Assembly (NCBI RefSeq): GCF_900113485.1
Contig: NZ_FOPM01000004.1
Location: 183,150-247,149, forward strand
Direction of reading: 5' to 3'
Source of the DNA: Methylobacterium gossipiicola
GTDB taxonomy: Bacteria > Pseudomonadota > Alphaproteobacteria > Rhizobiales > Beijerinckiaceae
Length of the DNA: 64,000 bases
The notes under the pieces were generated by a model that was not told the DNA's origin, did no database searches, and saw only the letters and a list, made by a program, of their open reading frames with translations. Every line of letters begins with the position of its first letter. Positions within the stretch are counted from its first letter, which is position 1. This document shows positions 8,972-19,700 of this stretch, piece by piece. A program made the position numbers and the translations under genes.

Positions 8972-10204
8972 ATGGCTCCCTTCCACGCGACCCACGCCGC
9001 CGGCATCGACATGGACGCCGTGACCCGCCTCACCCGAGCCGGCCGGCTCACCGAGGCGATGGCCCTGCTTCAGGGCAAGCCCGGTCCCGAAGCAACGCCA
9101 GCGAAGGACGCGCGCGACGTCCTCGACATGGTGGCCCCGGCCGACGCCTCAGGTGCCTGGACGGCGCCGGACTCCCGGGCCGAACCCCCACCGCAGCCCG
9201 ATCTCGCCCGGACCCTGCGCGACCTATCCGAGCGCTTCGCCAAACCCGGTGGCTTGAACGGTGCGTTGAATGGCGGCTTGGCGGGCGCGATGCCGAGCTT
9301 CGAAGGTCTCGCCCAGGGATTCCCACGAAAGGGCGCCGCGAAGCCGGTTCCCGTGCCCGAAGGCGCTCGCTTCGAGACGCGGCGCTTCACCGGCGCGGCG
9401 GGCGCCCGCGACTACAAGATTTACGTGCCGAGCGGCCGGGCCGGGACCGCCCTGCCGTTGATCGTGATGCTGCACGGCTGCACCCAGTCACCCGACGATT
9501 TCGCCGCCGGGACCCGCATGAACGCGCTGGCCGAAACGAACGGTTTCCTCGTGGCCTATCCGGAGCAGCCGGCTTCCGCCAATCCGCAGAAGTGCTGGAA
9601 TTGGTTCAACACCGGGGACCAGGGGCGAGAGGGCGGCGAGCCGGCCCTCATCGCCGGTCTCGCGCGGGCGGTGCTGGCCGAATTCGACGGCGACCCCGCC
9701 CGCGTCTACGTCGCCGGCCTGTCGGCGGGCGGGGCGGCGGCGGCCGTCCTGGCCGCGACCCATCCCGACCTGTTCGCGGCGGTGGGCGTGCATTCGGGCC
9801 TCGCCTGCGGGGCGGCGCGCGACATGCCCTCCGCCTTCGCGGCCATGAACGGGGGCGGCGCGGTGCAGCCGCGCGGGCGAGGCCCGGCCGTGCCCACAAT
9901 CGTGTTCCACGGCGACGGCGACCGCACGGTCCATCCCGTCAACGGCGAGCGGGTGATCGAACAGGCCACGCCCGTCGCGGCTCTCGGCACCACGGTGACG
10001 CGGGGCACGGCACCGGGCGGCACGGCCTACACCCGCACGGTCCGGGCCGACGGGGAGGGCCGGGCGATCCTGGAGCATTGGGTCCTGCACGGCGCCGGCC
10101 ACGCCTGGTCCGGCGGCAGCCCGGACGGCTCCTACACCGATCCGCGGGGGCCCGATGCCAGCGCCGAGATGGTGCGGTTCTTCCTCGGTCATACCCATCC
10201 CTGA
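8972..10204 (+). CDS. PHB depolymerase family esterase
   Basis: This is a serine esterase of the extracellular-type short-chain PHA depolymerase/feruloyl-esterase-like family. The 410-residue protein has MLHGCTQSPDDFA (oxyanion-hole HG), the nucleophile elbow AGLSAGG (GxSxG type), HGDGDRTVHP carrying the acid residue, and HGAGHAWSGG with the catalytic histidine. About 130 N-terminal residues are low complexity. No signal peptide is evident, so it may act inside the cell. The ATG at 8972 is preferred because the longer upstream frame only shadows the preceding regulator. Substrate is inferred from family: polyhydroxybutyrate or related short esters. Confidence 0.85.
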   Translation: MAPFHATHAAGIDMDAVTRLTRAGRLTEAMALLQGKPGPEATPAKDARDVLDMVAPADASGAWTAPDSRAEPPPQPDLARTLRDLSERFAKPGGLNGALNGGLAGAMPSFEGLAQGFPRKGAAKPVPVPEGARFETRRFTGAAGARDYKIYVPSGRAGTALPLIVMLHGCTQSPDDFAAGTRMNALAETNGFLVAYPEQPASANPQKCWNWFNTGDQGREGGEPALIAGLARAVLAEFDGDPARVYVAGLSAGGAAAAVLAATHPDLFAAVGVHSGLACGAARDMPSAFAAMNGGGAVQPRGRGPAVPTIVFHGDGDRTVHPVNGERVIEQATPVAALGTTVTRGTAPGGTAYTRTVRADGEGRAILEHWVLHGAGHAWSGGSPDGSYTDPRGPDASAEMVRFFLGHTHP

Positions 10205-10227
10205 CTTGCCCTCCCTGACCGATGGGA

Positions 10228-10270
10228 GCCGGCCTTGAGCCCGGCCGTGGGGCCGGCCTTGAGCCCGGCC
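10228..10270. repeat. Two direct 19-bp GC-rich repeats
   Basis: GCCGGCCTTGAGCCCGGCC occurs at 10228-10246 and again at 10252-10270. Each copy is itself partly self-complementary (GCCGG...CCGGC), so it could form tandem hairpins. It lies between the esterase stop and the DUF502 gene and may act as an mRNA structure or weak terminator. Confidence 0.6.
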
Positions 10271-10354
10271 CCCGCAGGGGCTACCTCTAGCGACAGGGGG
10301 GCCGGGACTGGCCGACGAGCATGGGCGCCGATCCCCACGGCCGAGAGTGTATCC

Positions 10355-11116
10355 GTGGCGCCACTCATTCCGCCGGTCCCCGAACCAGAACCCACCGGGG
10401 CCCGCCCCCGGGTCAGCGCGCGCGGGCGACTGCGGACCTACTTCCTCACCGGCATCATCGTCTCCGGACCGCTGGCCATCACCATCTACATCACCTGGTG
10501 GTTCATCAGCCTCATCGACGGCTGGGTGAAGCCCCTGGTGCCGGCGAGCTACCTGCCCGACCATTACCTGCCGTTCTCGATCCCCGGCCTCGGCCTCCTC
10601 ATCGCGTTCCTGGCGGTGACGCTCCTCGGCTTCCTCACGGCCAACCTCGTCGGGCGCAGCGTCGTGGAGTTCGGCGAGGTTCTGCTCGCCCGCACGCCGG
10701 TGATCTCCGGCCTGTACAAGGGCCTGCGGCAGATCTTCGAGACGCTGTTCTCCGCCAACGGCACCTCGTTCCGCACGGTCGGCCTCGTCGAGTTCCCCGT
10801 GAAGGGCACGTGGTCGGTGGTGTTCCTCTCGGCCCCCGCTGCCCCCGACGTGCAGAATGCGCTTGGCGCCGGCGGCGACCATGTCGGGGTGTTCCTGCCC
10901 TGCGCCCCCAACCCGACCACGGGGTTCTTCTTCTATCTACCCCGCCGCGACATCGTGGAGATCGCCATGAGCGTCGACGACGCGGCCAAGCTCGTCATGT
11001 CGGCGGGTGTGATCCAGCCCGATGACCCGGGGGCACGCCTCCAGGCCATGGCCGCGACCCTGCGGGCGGCGCGGGGCGAGGATGGGGTCCATGCGCCACA
11101 GAAGACCGAGGCCTGA
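10355..11116 (+). CDS. DUF502 family membrane protein
   Basis: The 253-residue product has two hydrophobic segments near its N-terminus (TYFLTGIIVSGPLAITIYI and GLGLLIAFLAVTLLGFLTAN). A conserved soluble part follows with RTPVISGLYKGLRQIFET, VGLVEFP and VFLPCAPNPTTGFFFYLPR, diagnostic of the DUF502 family. Its biochemical function is unknown. GTG at 10355 is chosen; the frame is open back to 10235, but that extension covers the GC-rich direct repeats and looks non-coding. The gene runs tail to tail with the GGDEF-EAL gene, with only 3 bases between them. Confidence 0.8.
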   Translation: MAPLIPPVPEPEPTGARPRVSARGRLRTYFLTGIIVSGPLAITIYITWWFISLIDGWVKPLVPASYLPDHYLPFSIPGLGLLIAFLAVTLLGFLTANLVGRSVVEFGEVLLARTPVISGLYKGLRQIFETLFSANGTSFRTVGLVEFPVKGTWSVVFLSAPAAPDVQNALGAGGDHVGVFLPCAPNPTTGFFFYLPRRDIVEIAMSVDDAAKLVMSAGVIQPDDPGARLQAMAATLRAARGEDGVHAPQKTEA

Positions 11117-11119
11117 GAA

Positions 11120-13600
11120 TCAGACCGCGCGCCGAGCGGGCGCCGCTTCGGCCGCCTCCTCCGCGATGAGCCGCCGGACCCGCTCGACCGGCATCGGCCG
11201 CCCGAACAGGAAGCCCTGGACCTCGTCGCAGCCCGCCGCCCGCAGGTGCTGGAACTGCCCCTCCGTCTCGATGCCCTCGGCGGTGGTGAGGATCCCGAGG
11301 CTCGCCCCGAGGTCGACGATGGCCCGGACGATGGCCGCCGCCTGCGTCTCGGTCTCCATCTCGCTCACGAAGGAGCGGTCGATCTTGATGCGGTCGAACG
11401 GGAACGAGCGCAGGTAGCCGAGGGACGAGTAGCCCGTGCCGAAATCGTCCATGGCGATGCGCGTGCCGAGGCTCCTCAGCCGATGCAGGGCGGCGAGGTT
11501 GGCCGCATTCTCGGCGAGCAGCACGGTTTCGGTGATTTCGAGTTCGAGGCGATCCGGCGCGAGGCCCGTCTCCGCGAGCACTCGTCCCACGGTCTCGGCG
11601 AGCGTCCGGTTCCGGAACTGGACCGGCGACAGGTTCACGGCGACCCGCAGGGATCGGGGCCAGGACGCCGCCTCGGCGCAGGCCGTGCGCAGGACCCATT
11701 CGCCGATGGGGTCGATGAGGCCGGTCTCCTCGGCCATGGGCACGAACTCGGCCGGGGAGATGAACCCGCGCTCGGGATGGCGCCAGCGCAGGAGCGCTTC
11801 GAAACCTGCGAGCCGTCCGGAGCCGACCAGCAGCACGGGCTGATAATGGAGTTCGAGATCCCCGGCGGCGAAGGCGGCGCGCAAATCCTGCTCCAGGGCC
11901 CGGCGGGCCTGGACCTCGGCCTCCATGGCGAGGGTGAAGCAGTGATGGGTGTTCCGTCCGGCCCCCTTGGCGCCGTAGAGGGCGAGGTCGGCGTTGCGCA
12001 GCAGGCGATCGGGATCGGTGCCGTCCTCCGGCAGGCGCGCGACGCCGATGCTGACGCCGACCCGTACCTCCTGACCCTGGATCGCGAATGGCCGGCTCAT
12101 GGCCTCGATGAGGTGCGCCGACAGGCTGCGGGCCGAAACCGCGCGCTGCACCAGGATCGCGAACTCGTCGCCGCCCATGCGGGCGATGAGGTCGCCCCTC
12201 TCCAGGCAGGCGGCCAGCCGCTTGGTGACGCCGCACAGGAGTTCGTCGCCGGCGGAATGCCCGAGGGTGTCGTTGACGGTCTTGAAGTGATCGAGGTCGA
12301 GGAAGAGCACCAGGGCCCCGGTACCGGTCCGCTCCTGGCGGGCGATGGCCTCGCCCAGACGCGCCCGGAACAGGACGCGGTTCGGCAGATCGGTCAGGGC
12401 GTCGTAGTGCGCCATATGGGCGATGCGAGCCTCGGCCCGGCGGCGTTCGGTGACATCGATCACCGCCGTCAACATGGCGGAGCGGCCATGGAAGTCGAGA
12501 ATCCGGTCGTACAGCGTCACCTCGATGCGCGATCCGTCCGCCCGCAGGTGCGTCCGGGGTGCATCCGGACCGTAGAGTTCATCCACGACCGGTGAGGCCC
12601 CCGTGGCCACGGGCTCGAGGTCTGTGAGGGTCATACTGTAGAAGCGCTCGAGGCTGTGGCCGTAATGGGCCAGGGCCGCATCGTTCACCGCGAGGAAGCG
12701 ATGGGTGTGGCGGTCGGTCAGCCACATGGGCAGGGGGTTGTTCTCGAACAGGAGGCGGGCGGACGCCTCGCGGGCTTTCAGGTCCCCGACATCCACGAAG
12801 GTCAGGGCCAGAAGATCGCCGATGCAACCCGCCTCGATCTTGAGGTGCAGGTCGCGCCCGTCGGCACCGGGCAGGCTGACCTCGAACACGTCCCGGCCCT
12901 CCGACGCGATGACGCCGATGAGGCGACCGAAGGCATCGTCCTGGCTCAGGCGGGCCGAAACCCGGGTCAGGCGCTGCCATTGCAGATCGGCGATGCTGCG
13001 CCCGAGGAGGCGCGCCGCCCCCTCGTTCGCCGCCATGATCTTGAAGTCGCTCACCCATCCGTCGCCGCTCCGGATGGTGCTGAGGGCGAGCATGCCCTGG
13101 TCGGTCGCCCCGAACATCGCCTTGACGAGGTCGTAGCGGGACTGCGTGCCGACGAGGCTGAGGAGGACCAGGGGGGAGTCCGCCTGACGCGTCAGGGGCA
13201 GGCCGAGGAATTCGATGCTGGTGACGATCCCGTCATGGACACGATCGCAGCGCGTGCGGGCCGGTTCCCGCAGCGTCAGCGCCCGTTCCACCACCTCGCA
13301 CAGGGGTTGGCGAATGTCCTCGCTGAGGCCCGCCACCGCGAAGCGCGGCATCGCGGGGGACTCATCCCGATACGGGGCGCCGGGATCCCGGTGGAGCCAG
13401 GCGAGGAAACGCGCGCCACTCCAGAGAACTTCGTCGGGCTTCCCCTCCCGTGTCGCGACGAGGGCGGCATAGTCGGCATGGCGGCCGAGATTACCCAGGA
13501 CCACGGCCTCGTAGGACGGAATGTCCTCGCCCGGTCGCCGCGCCGCCTGCCAGCGCTCGATCAGGGGCGTGGAACTCACCCCCGTGTTCTCGATCGGCAT
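11120..13600 (-). CDS. PAS-GGDEF-EAL cyclic-di-GMP signalling protein
   Basis: This 826-residue protein is a hybrid diguanylate cyclase/phosphodiesterase. The N-terminal half contains PAS-like sensory regions (about residues 160-400, with LLFENNPLPMWLTDR typical of PAS). A GGDEF domain has an intact ARMGGDEFAILVQ at about 470. A complete EAL domain has FEALLRWRHP, VNLSPVQFRN, LELEITE, MDDFGTGYSSLGYL and IKIDRSFV. All key catalytic motifs look intact, so both activities are possible and the net direction cannot be told. No membrane segment was seen. The ATG at 13600 has GGGGA five bases upstream and is preferred over an in-frame TTG at 13609. Confidence 0.93.
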   Translation of the reverse strand: MPIENTGVSSTPLIERWQAARRPGEDIPSYEAVVLGNLGRHADYAALVATREGKPDEVLWSGARFLAWLHRDPGAPYRDESPAMPRFAVAGLSEDIRQPLCEVVERALTLREPARTRCDRVHDGIVTSIEFLGLPLTRQADSPLVLLSLVGTQSRYDLVKAMFGATDQGMLALSTIRSGDGWVSDFKIMAANEGAARLLGRSIADLQWQRLTRVSARLSQDDAFGRLIGVIASEGRDVFEVSLPGADGRDLHLKIEAGCIGDLLALTFVDVGDLKAREASARLLFENNPLPMWLTDRHTHRFLAVNDAALAHYGHSLERFYSMTLTDLEPVATGASPVVDELYGPDAPRTHLRADGSRIEVTLYDRILDFHGRSAMLTAVIDVTERRRAEARIAHMAHYDALTDLPNRVLFRARLGEAIARQERTGTGALVLFLDLDHFKTVNDTLGHSAGDELLCGVTKRLAACLERGDLIARMGGDEFAILVQRAVSARSLSAHLIEAMSRPFAIQGQEVRVGVSIGVARLPEDGTDPDRLLRNADLALYGAKGAGRNTHHCFTLAMEAEVQARRALEQDLRAAFAAGDLELHYQPVLLVGSGRLAGFEALLRWRHPERGFISPAEFVPMAEETGLIDPIGEWVLRTACAEAASWPRSLRVAVNLSPVQFRNRTLAETVGRVLAETGLAPDRLELEITETVLLAENAANLAALHRLRSLGTRIAMDDFGTGYSSLGYLRSFPFDRIKIDRSFVSEMETETQAAAIVRAIVDLGASLGILTTAEGIETEGQFQHLRAAGCDEVQGFLFGRPMPVERVRRLIAEEAAEAAPARRAV

Positions 13601-13693
13601 GGTCCCCAATTCCCCTTCCCGGGACGAGCCTTTAAGGTCGAGACATTGATACCAAGTTCATGAGCCAACTCATAAATTCGATGCCCCGCGCGG

Positions 13694-15835
13694 CTACCCG
13701 GCGCCCAGCAGCCGGATCGCGGCATCGCGCTCGAACAGGTAAAGCAGCACCCGCAGGGCCTGCCCGCGCGGGCTTGCGAGGCCGGGATCGCGCTGAACCA
13801 TGAGTTGCGCGTCGTCGCGGGCGACCTGAAGCAGCGCGGCATCGCTTTCGAGGTTGGCGAGACGGAAGGCCGCCATTCCGGATTGGCGGGTGCCGAGCAC
13901 TTCACCCTCGCCGCGCAGGCGCAGATCTTCCTCGGCGATGCGGAAACCGTCCTCGGTCTCGCGCATCATCTCCAGGCGCGCCCGCGAAACCTGCCCCAGG
14001 GGACCACGGTAGAGCAGGAGGCAGGTGGAGGCCTTGGCGCCGCGCCCGACCCGGCCCCGCAGCTGGTGGAGCTGGGCCAATCCGAACCGCTCGGCATGTT
14101 CGATGACCATGATAGTGGCCTCCGGCACGTCGACGCCGACCTCGACCACGGTGGTGGAGACGAGGATCCGGGTCTCGCCCCGCGCGAACCGCTCCATGGC
14201 GGCGTCCTTGTCCGGCCCCGGCATCTTGCCGTGGATGAGGCCCACCGCGTCGCCGAAGCTGTGGCGCAGGTCCGCGAACCGCTCCTCGGCCGCCGCGAGG
14301 TCGACGAACTCGGATTCCGCCACGAGGGGACAGATCCAGTAGACCCGGTCGCCCGCCGCCAGCGCCCGCCCGAGACCCGCCACCACCTCGTCGAGGCGCT
14401 CGGTGGAGACGAGGCGGGTGACGATGGGCTGGCGCCCGGCCGGCTTCTCGTCGAGGACCGAGACGTCCATGTCGCCGAAACACGTCAGCGCCAGGGTGCG
14501 GGGGATCGGGGTCGCGGTCATCACCAGGATGTCGACGGCCTGGCCCTTGGCGCCGAGCGCCAGGCGCTGGTGGACGCCGAAGCGGTGCTGCTCGTCCACC
14601 ACCGCCACGCCGAGGTCGCGGAAGACCACGCTGTCCTGGAACAGGGCATGGGTGCCGACCACGATGTCGATTGTGCCCGCCGCGAGGTCGGCCAGCGTCG
14701 CCCGACGCTCGGCCGCCCGGTCGCGCCCGGTGAGGAGGCGCAGGCGCAAGGTCCCGGCCATGGGGCCGAGACGCTCGAAATGCTGGCGGGCGAGAATCTC
14801 GGTGGGCGCCATCAGGGCCGCCTGACGACCGACCTCGATGGCGGACGCCATGGCGAGCAGGGCCACGGCGGTCTTGCCCGAGCCGACATCGCCCTGGAGC
14901 AGGCGCAGCATCCGCCGGTCGGAGGCGAGATCGGCCCGGATTTCGGTCACCGCCCGCCGCTGCGCCCCCGTGAGGCCGAAGGGCAGGGCGGCCTCGATCC
15001 GCTGCACGAGGTGGCCGTCGCCGGCATTGGCCCGGCCCGGCGACCGGCGGTTGCGCGCGCGCAGGAGGGCGAGGGCGAACTGCGAGGCCAGGAGTTCGTC
15101 GTAGGCGAGGCGCTGGCGTGCAGGCGGACGCGGGGCCGTCGCGCCCTCGGCCAAGGGGGGCGGGGCGTTCTCCGGGCGGTGCTCGGCCCGCAGGGCATCG
15201 GCGAAGGCGGGCCAGTTCTGCTGGGCGAGCCAGGCCGGGTCCTGCCACTCGGGCAGCACCGGCAGGCGTTCGAGGGCGGCATGCGCCAGCTTCGAGATCG
15301 CCCGAGAGGTCAGCCCCTCGGTGGCGCCATAGATCGGCTCGACGGCGGGGAGGGCGGCGAGCGCCGCCTCGTCGATGATCCGGGACGGATGCACCATCTG
15401 GCGATGCCCGTCGTAGAGGTCGATGCGGCCGGTGATGTAGCGATGGGCGCCGAGCGGCAGCATCTTCTCGACGCGGGACCCCGGCATGCCGAAGAACACG
15501 AGGGTGATGTCGCCCGTCGCATCCTCGACCAGCACCCGGTAGGGGCGTTTGCCCGCCCCCGCCTGCGGCGGCCGGTAGCCCGTCACCGTGACCCCCAGGG
15601 TCACGGGCTCGCCCGGCGGCGCCTCGGCGATGGAGCCGAGCAGCTTTCGCACCACGCCGCCCTGGGGCAGGTGGAACAGGAGGTCGACGATGCGGGCGGG
15701 CTGCTCCGGGGTGCCGAGCAGCCGCTCGATCATCGGCGCCATCTTCGGGCCGATCCCCGGCAGGGTGCGGGCCGGCGCGAAGAGCGGATCGAGGATGGTC
15801 GGGCGCAGAAGGGCAGGGCGGGCGTCGTCGGTCAT
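13694..15835 (-). CDS. recG: ATP-dependent DNA helicase RecG
   Basis: RecG is a monomeric double-strand DNA translocase that reverses stalled forks and processes Holliday junctions. The 713-residue protein has the N-terminal wedge/OB region (about 60-230). The superfamily 2 helicase core shows Walker A GDVGSGKTA (about 313), VDEQHRFGV (DEQH box, about 412), TATPIPRTL, and the C-terminal EHAERFGLAQLHQLRGRVGR. The ATG at 15835 fits the family start; the frame open back to 16018 is non-coding. mfd, another fork/transcription repair translocase, lies beyond on the opposite strand. Confidence 0.97.
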   Translation of the reverse strand: MTDDARPALLRPTILDPLFAPARTLPGIGPKMAPMIERLLGTPEQPARIVDLLFHLPQGGVVRKLLGSIAEAPPGEPVTLGVTVTGYRPPQAGAGKRPYRVLVEDATGDITLVFFGMPGSRVEKMLPLGAHRYITGRIDLYDGHRQMVHPSRIIDEAALAALPAVEPIYGATEGLTSRAISKLAHAALERLPVLPEWQDPAWLAQQNWPAFADALRAEHRPENAPPPLAEGATAPRPPARQRLAYDELLASQFALALLRARNRRSPGRANAGDGHLVQRIEAALPFGLTGAQRRAVTEIRADLASDRRMLRLLQGDVGSGKTAVALLAMASAIEVGRQAALMAPTEILARQHFERLGPMAGTLRLRLLTGRDRAAERRATLADLAAGTIDIVVGTHALFQDSVVFRDLGVAVVDEQHRFGVHQRLALGAKGQAVDILVMTATPIPRTLALTCFGDMDVSVLDEKPAGRQPIVTRLVSTERLDEVVAGLGRALAAGDRVYWICPLVAESEFVDLAAAEERFADLRHSFGDAVGLIHGKMPGPDKDAAMERFARGETRILVSTTVVEVGVDVPEATIMVIEHAERFGLAQLHQLRGRVGRGAKASTCLLLYRGPLGQVSRARLEMMRETEDGFRIAEEDLRLRGEGEVLGTRQSGMAAFRLANLESDAALLQVARDDAQLMVQRDPGLASPRGQALRVLLYLFERDAAIRLLGAG

Positions 15836-16038
15836 GAAGGAAGCGGCCGTTTTCTCTGCTTCGACAGGACAGGTCCCGCTCGGATCATCATCGCCGTGCG
15901 ATTGCCCATAGGCGCCGAGCCGGAACACGGCAACGCCCCGGAGAGGCGGCACGGCGTTGCAACGCCGAGGGAATGGGCCATATTCGAAAGCGCCGATCCG
16001 CGCACCGGATCGGAGCACAGGATTCCAGCGTACCCGTC

Positions 16039-16302
16039 ATGGCCGCCACCGCTCTCGACACCCTCGCCATCGCGCGAAAACTGAAGGCGGCGGGCTTTTC
16101 GGACGATCAGGCGGAAGCCGTGACGGGCGTCATCCGAGAGGCGCGGGACACCGACCTGTCCGTGCTGGTGACGAAGGCGGACCTCAAGACCGAGATCGCC
16201 GAGGCGAAATACGATATCTTGAAATGGGTTTTGTCGGCCATCGGTTTCCAGACCATCGTGATCGTGGGTGCCATCGTCACCCTGGCGCGGGGTCTCCACT
16301 GA
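16039..16302 (+). CDS. DUF1640/CCDC90-like coiled-coil membrane protein
   Basis: The 87-residue product starts MAATALDTLAIARKLKAAGF, continues DDQAEAVTGVIREA and LVTKADLKTEIAEAKYDILK, and ends in one hydrophobic helix (about 64-84). The charged helical segment plus C-terminal membrane anchor is the pattern of the bacterial DUF1640/CCDC90 family, whose function is not established. ATG 16039 is preferred over the upstream ATG at 15973, which extends into sequence overlapping the recG promoter region. It precedes sdhE by 46 bases. Confidence 0.7.
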   Translation: MAATALDTLAIARKLKAAGFSDDQAEAVTGVIREARDTDLSVLVTKADLKTEIAEAKYDILKWVLSAIGFQTIVIVGAIVTLARGLH

Positions 16303-16348
16303 TCCTAAGATCCCATTATCCCCTGATCACAGCATCACAGGACGCACC

Positions 16349-16642
16349 ATGTCCGGCACCACCCGCACCAGCGCGGACCTCGATCCGCGTCGCCGCCGCA
16401 CCCTGTTCCGCGCCTGGCATCGCGGCATCCGCGAGATGGACCTGATCATGGGGCGTTTCGCCGATGCCGAGATCGGCACCCTGACGGACGAGGAGCTGAC
16501 CCTGTTCGAAGCCCTCATCGAAGTGCCCGACCGCGACCTGTTCCGCTGGCTCACGGGCGAGGACGAGACGCCGCAGAACTACGATACCCCGGTGTACCGC
16601 CGCCTCAAGGCGTTCCATAAGCACGACGCGCCGATTCATTAG
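16349..16642 (+). CDS. sdhE: Succinate dehydrogenase FAD assembly factor
   Basis: SdhE promotes covalent flavin attachment to the SdhA subunit of succinate dehydrogenase. The 97-residue product has the family signature HRGIREMDLIMGRF (RGxxE motif) at about 25-38, then LTDEELTLFEALIEVPDRDL and a conserved LFRWLTGE. Length matches the family. The start ATG at 16349 lies directly before the conserved helical domain. In many alphaproteobacteria sdhE sits between recG and mfd, and that order is kept here. Confidence 0.94.
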   Translation: MSGTTRTSADLDPRRRRTLFRAWHRGIREMDLIMGRFADAEIGTLTDEELTLFEALIEVPDRDLFRWLTGEDETPQNYDTPVYRRLKAFHKHDAPIH

Positions 16643-16673
16643 CGCCGACGCGCCGCAAGGATCAGCCCTTTCA

Positions 16674-16700
16674 CCCTCGCCCCTCCGTGAAGGGCGAGGG
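16674..16700. repeat. Short intergenic hairpin between sdhE and mfd
   Basis: CCCTCGCCC (16674-16682) pairs with GGGCGAGGG (16692-16700) around a nine-base loop. No T-run follows, so it is more likely a repeat-type palindrome or mRNA structure than an intrinsic terminator. Confidence 0.6.
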
Positions 16701-16744
16701 CACGGTGCGCGTCGTCCACCGAACGAGTTCAAAACCCCGACCCG

Positions 16745-19700
16745 ATGGCCAAGCCCCAGCCCAAAGCCCCCGCGCCCGCCGCGAAGACCCCCGTGGCGCG
16801 CTTCGCCCTGCCGAAATCCGGGCCCCTCGCCCGGGCGCTCGAGGCGCTCAAGCGTGGCGAGAGCCCGACGCTCGCCAACGTGCCGGAGGGGTTCGACGCC
16901 GTCGTGGTGGCGGATCTGGCCCGGGCGCTCAGCCGCGGCTTCGAGGGGCCGGCGGTCCTTGTCCACGTCGCCCGCGATTCCGGGCGCGCCGCCGCCTTCG
17001 CCAGCGCCCTGAAGTTCGTCGCCCCCGAGATCGAGGCGATGACGGTGCCGGCCTGGGATTGCCAGCCCTACGACCGGGTCTCGCCGAATTCCGCCCTCGC
17101 GGCCCAGCGCATGACCGCCCTGTCGCGCCTCGCCCGCTCGCGCTCGTCGGAGGAGCAGCCGCGCATCCTCTGCACCACCGTCAACGCCCTGATTCAGCGC
17201 GTCCCCCCGCGAGAAAAAATCGCCGTCGAGACCTTCTCGGCCGCCATCGGCAACGTGGTGCCCATGGATGGGGTCACCGCCTGGGTCGAGGCCAACGGCT
17301 TTCTGCGCACCGGCACCGTGCGCGACACCGGCGAGTACGCCGTGCGGGGCGGCATCCTCGATCTGTCGCCGCCGGGCCTACCCAACCCCATCCGCCTCGA
17401 CTTCTTCGGCGACACCCTCGAGTCGATCCGCGCCTTCGATCCCGAGACCCAGCGCACCATCGGGCAGCTGCGCTCCCTCGACCTCGTGCCCATGAGCGAG
17501 GTGCAGCTCACCACGGAGACCATCCGGCGCTTCCGCCAGGGCTACATTGCGAGCTTCGGCGCCGCGACCCGCGACGACCGGCTCTACGAGACCATCAGCG
17601 AGGGCCGGCGCTATGCCGGCCTCGAACACTGGATGCCCCTGTTCTACGACCACCTCGACACCCTGTTCGACTACGTCGCCGGCGTGCCGATGGTGTTCGA
17701 CGCGCAGGTCGACGAGGCGGCGGGCGAGCGCCTCACCCTCATCCGCGACTATTACGATGCCCGCGCCGAGGCGATGAAGACCCCGTCCCCCGGAGTCGCG
17801 CCCTACAAGCCGCTCAAGCCCTCGGCCCTCTACCTGACCCCGAACGAGTGGCGCGACCGGGTGGCGGGGGCGGCCGTGGCTCGCCTCTCGCCGTTCTCCG
17901 TGCCGGAGAGCCCCGAGCGCCTGACCATCGATTGCGAGGCCCGCGCCGGGCGCAGCTTCGCCCCCGAGCGCGCGGACGAATCCGCCAGCGTGTTCGACGC
18001 CGCCGTGGCCCACGTGAAGGATCTCCAGGCCTCGGGCCACCACGTCATCCTCGGCTCCTGGTCCGACGGGTCGCGCGACCGCCTGTGCAGCGTGCTGGGC
18101 GACCACGGGTTGAAGAAGCCCATCGCCATCAACACCCTCCCGGCGGTGAACGCGCTCAAGCGCGGCAGCGACGTGGCGATCGCCGTCTGGGGCCTCGAAT
18201 CCGGGTTCGTGGTCGACAAGCTCGCGGTGATCTCCGAGGGCGACATCCTCGGCGACCGGCTCGTGCGCCAGAAGCGCAAGGCCAAGCGCCCGCAGGACAT
18301 CATCCTCGAAGTCCAGGCGCTCCAGCCCGGCGACCTCGTGGTCCATGCCGATCACGGCATCGGCCGGTTCGTCGGCCTGAAGACCGTGACGGCGGCGGGC
18401 GCCCCCCACGATTGCCTCGAGATCCAGTATGCCGGGGGCCTGCTGCTCCTGCCGGTCGAGAACATCGAACTCCTGACGCGCTACGGCTCGGAGGACGCGG
18501 AGGTCGCCCTCGACCGCCTCGGCGGCGGCGCCTGGCAGGCCCGCAAGGCCAAGATGAAGAAGCGCATCCTCGAGATGGCGGGGCAGCTCATCAAGGTCGC
18601 GGCCGAGCGCTTCGTGCGCCAGGCCCCGCGCCTCGCAGCCCCCGAGGGCCTCTACGGCGAGTTCGCCGCGCGCTTCGCCTTCAACGAGACCGAGGATCAG
18701 GCCAACGCCATCGACGCGGTGCTCACCGACCTCAATGCCGGCCGGCCCATGGACCGCCTCGTCTGCGGCGATGTCGGCTTCGGCAAGACCGAGGTGGCCC
18801 TGCGCGCCGCCTTCGCGGGCGCCATGGGCGGCAAGCAGGTCGCCGTGGTGGTGCCCACCACCCTCCTGGCGCGCCAGCATTTCCGCACCTTCGCCGAGCG
18901 ATTCAAGGGACTGCCCGTCAACGTCGCGCAGCTCTCGCGCTTCGTGCCCGCCGCCGAGATGAAGCAGAACCGGGCCGGCATCGCCGCCGGCACCGTCGAC
19001 ATCGTCGTCGGCACCCATGCCTTGCTCGCCAAGAACATCACCTTCAAGGATCTCGGCCTCATCATCGTCGACGAGGAGCAGCATTTCGGCGTGGCCCACA
19101 AGGAGCGCCTCAAGGCGCTTCAGGCGGATGTCCACGTGCTCACCCTGTCGGCGACCCCGATCCCCCGCACCCTGCAGCTCGCCATGACGGGGGTGCGCGA
19201 GCTCTCGATCATCGCGACGCCGCCGGTGGACCGCCTCGCCGTGCGCAGTTCCGTGACGCCATTCGATCCGCTCCTCATCCGCGAAGCCCTGCTGCGCGAG
19301 CGCTATCGCGGCGGCCAGTCGTTCTACGTCGTGCCCCGAATCGAGGATCTGGCGGACGTGAAGCGCTTCCTCGACACCGAGATGCCGGAGATCAAGGTCG
19401 CCGTCGCCCACGGTCAGATGGCGGCGGGGCAGCTCGAGGACGTGATGACGGCCTTCTATGAGGGCAAGTTCGACGTGCTGCTCTCCACCACCATCGTGGA
19501 ATCGGGCCTCGACATCCCCACCGCCAACACCCTCATCGTCCACCGGGCCGACATGTTCGGCCTCGCGCAGCTGTATCAGTTGCGCGGCCGCGTCGGGCGC
19601 GCCAAGGCCCGGGCCTACGCCCTGTTCACGACGCCGGCCAATCGCACCCTCACGGTGCAGGCGGAGAAGCGCCTCGGCGTGCTCCAAACCCTCGACACCC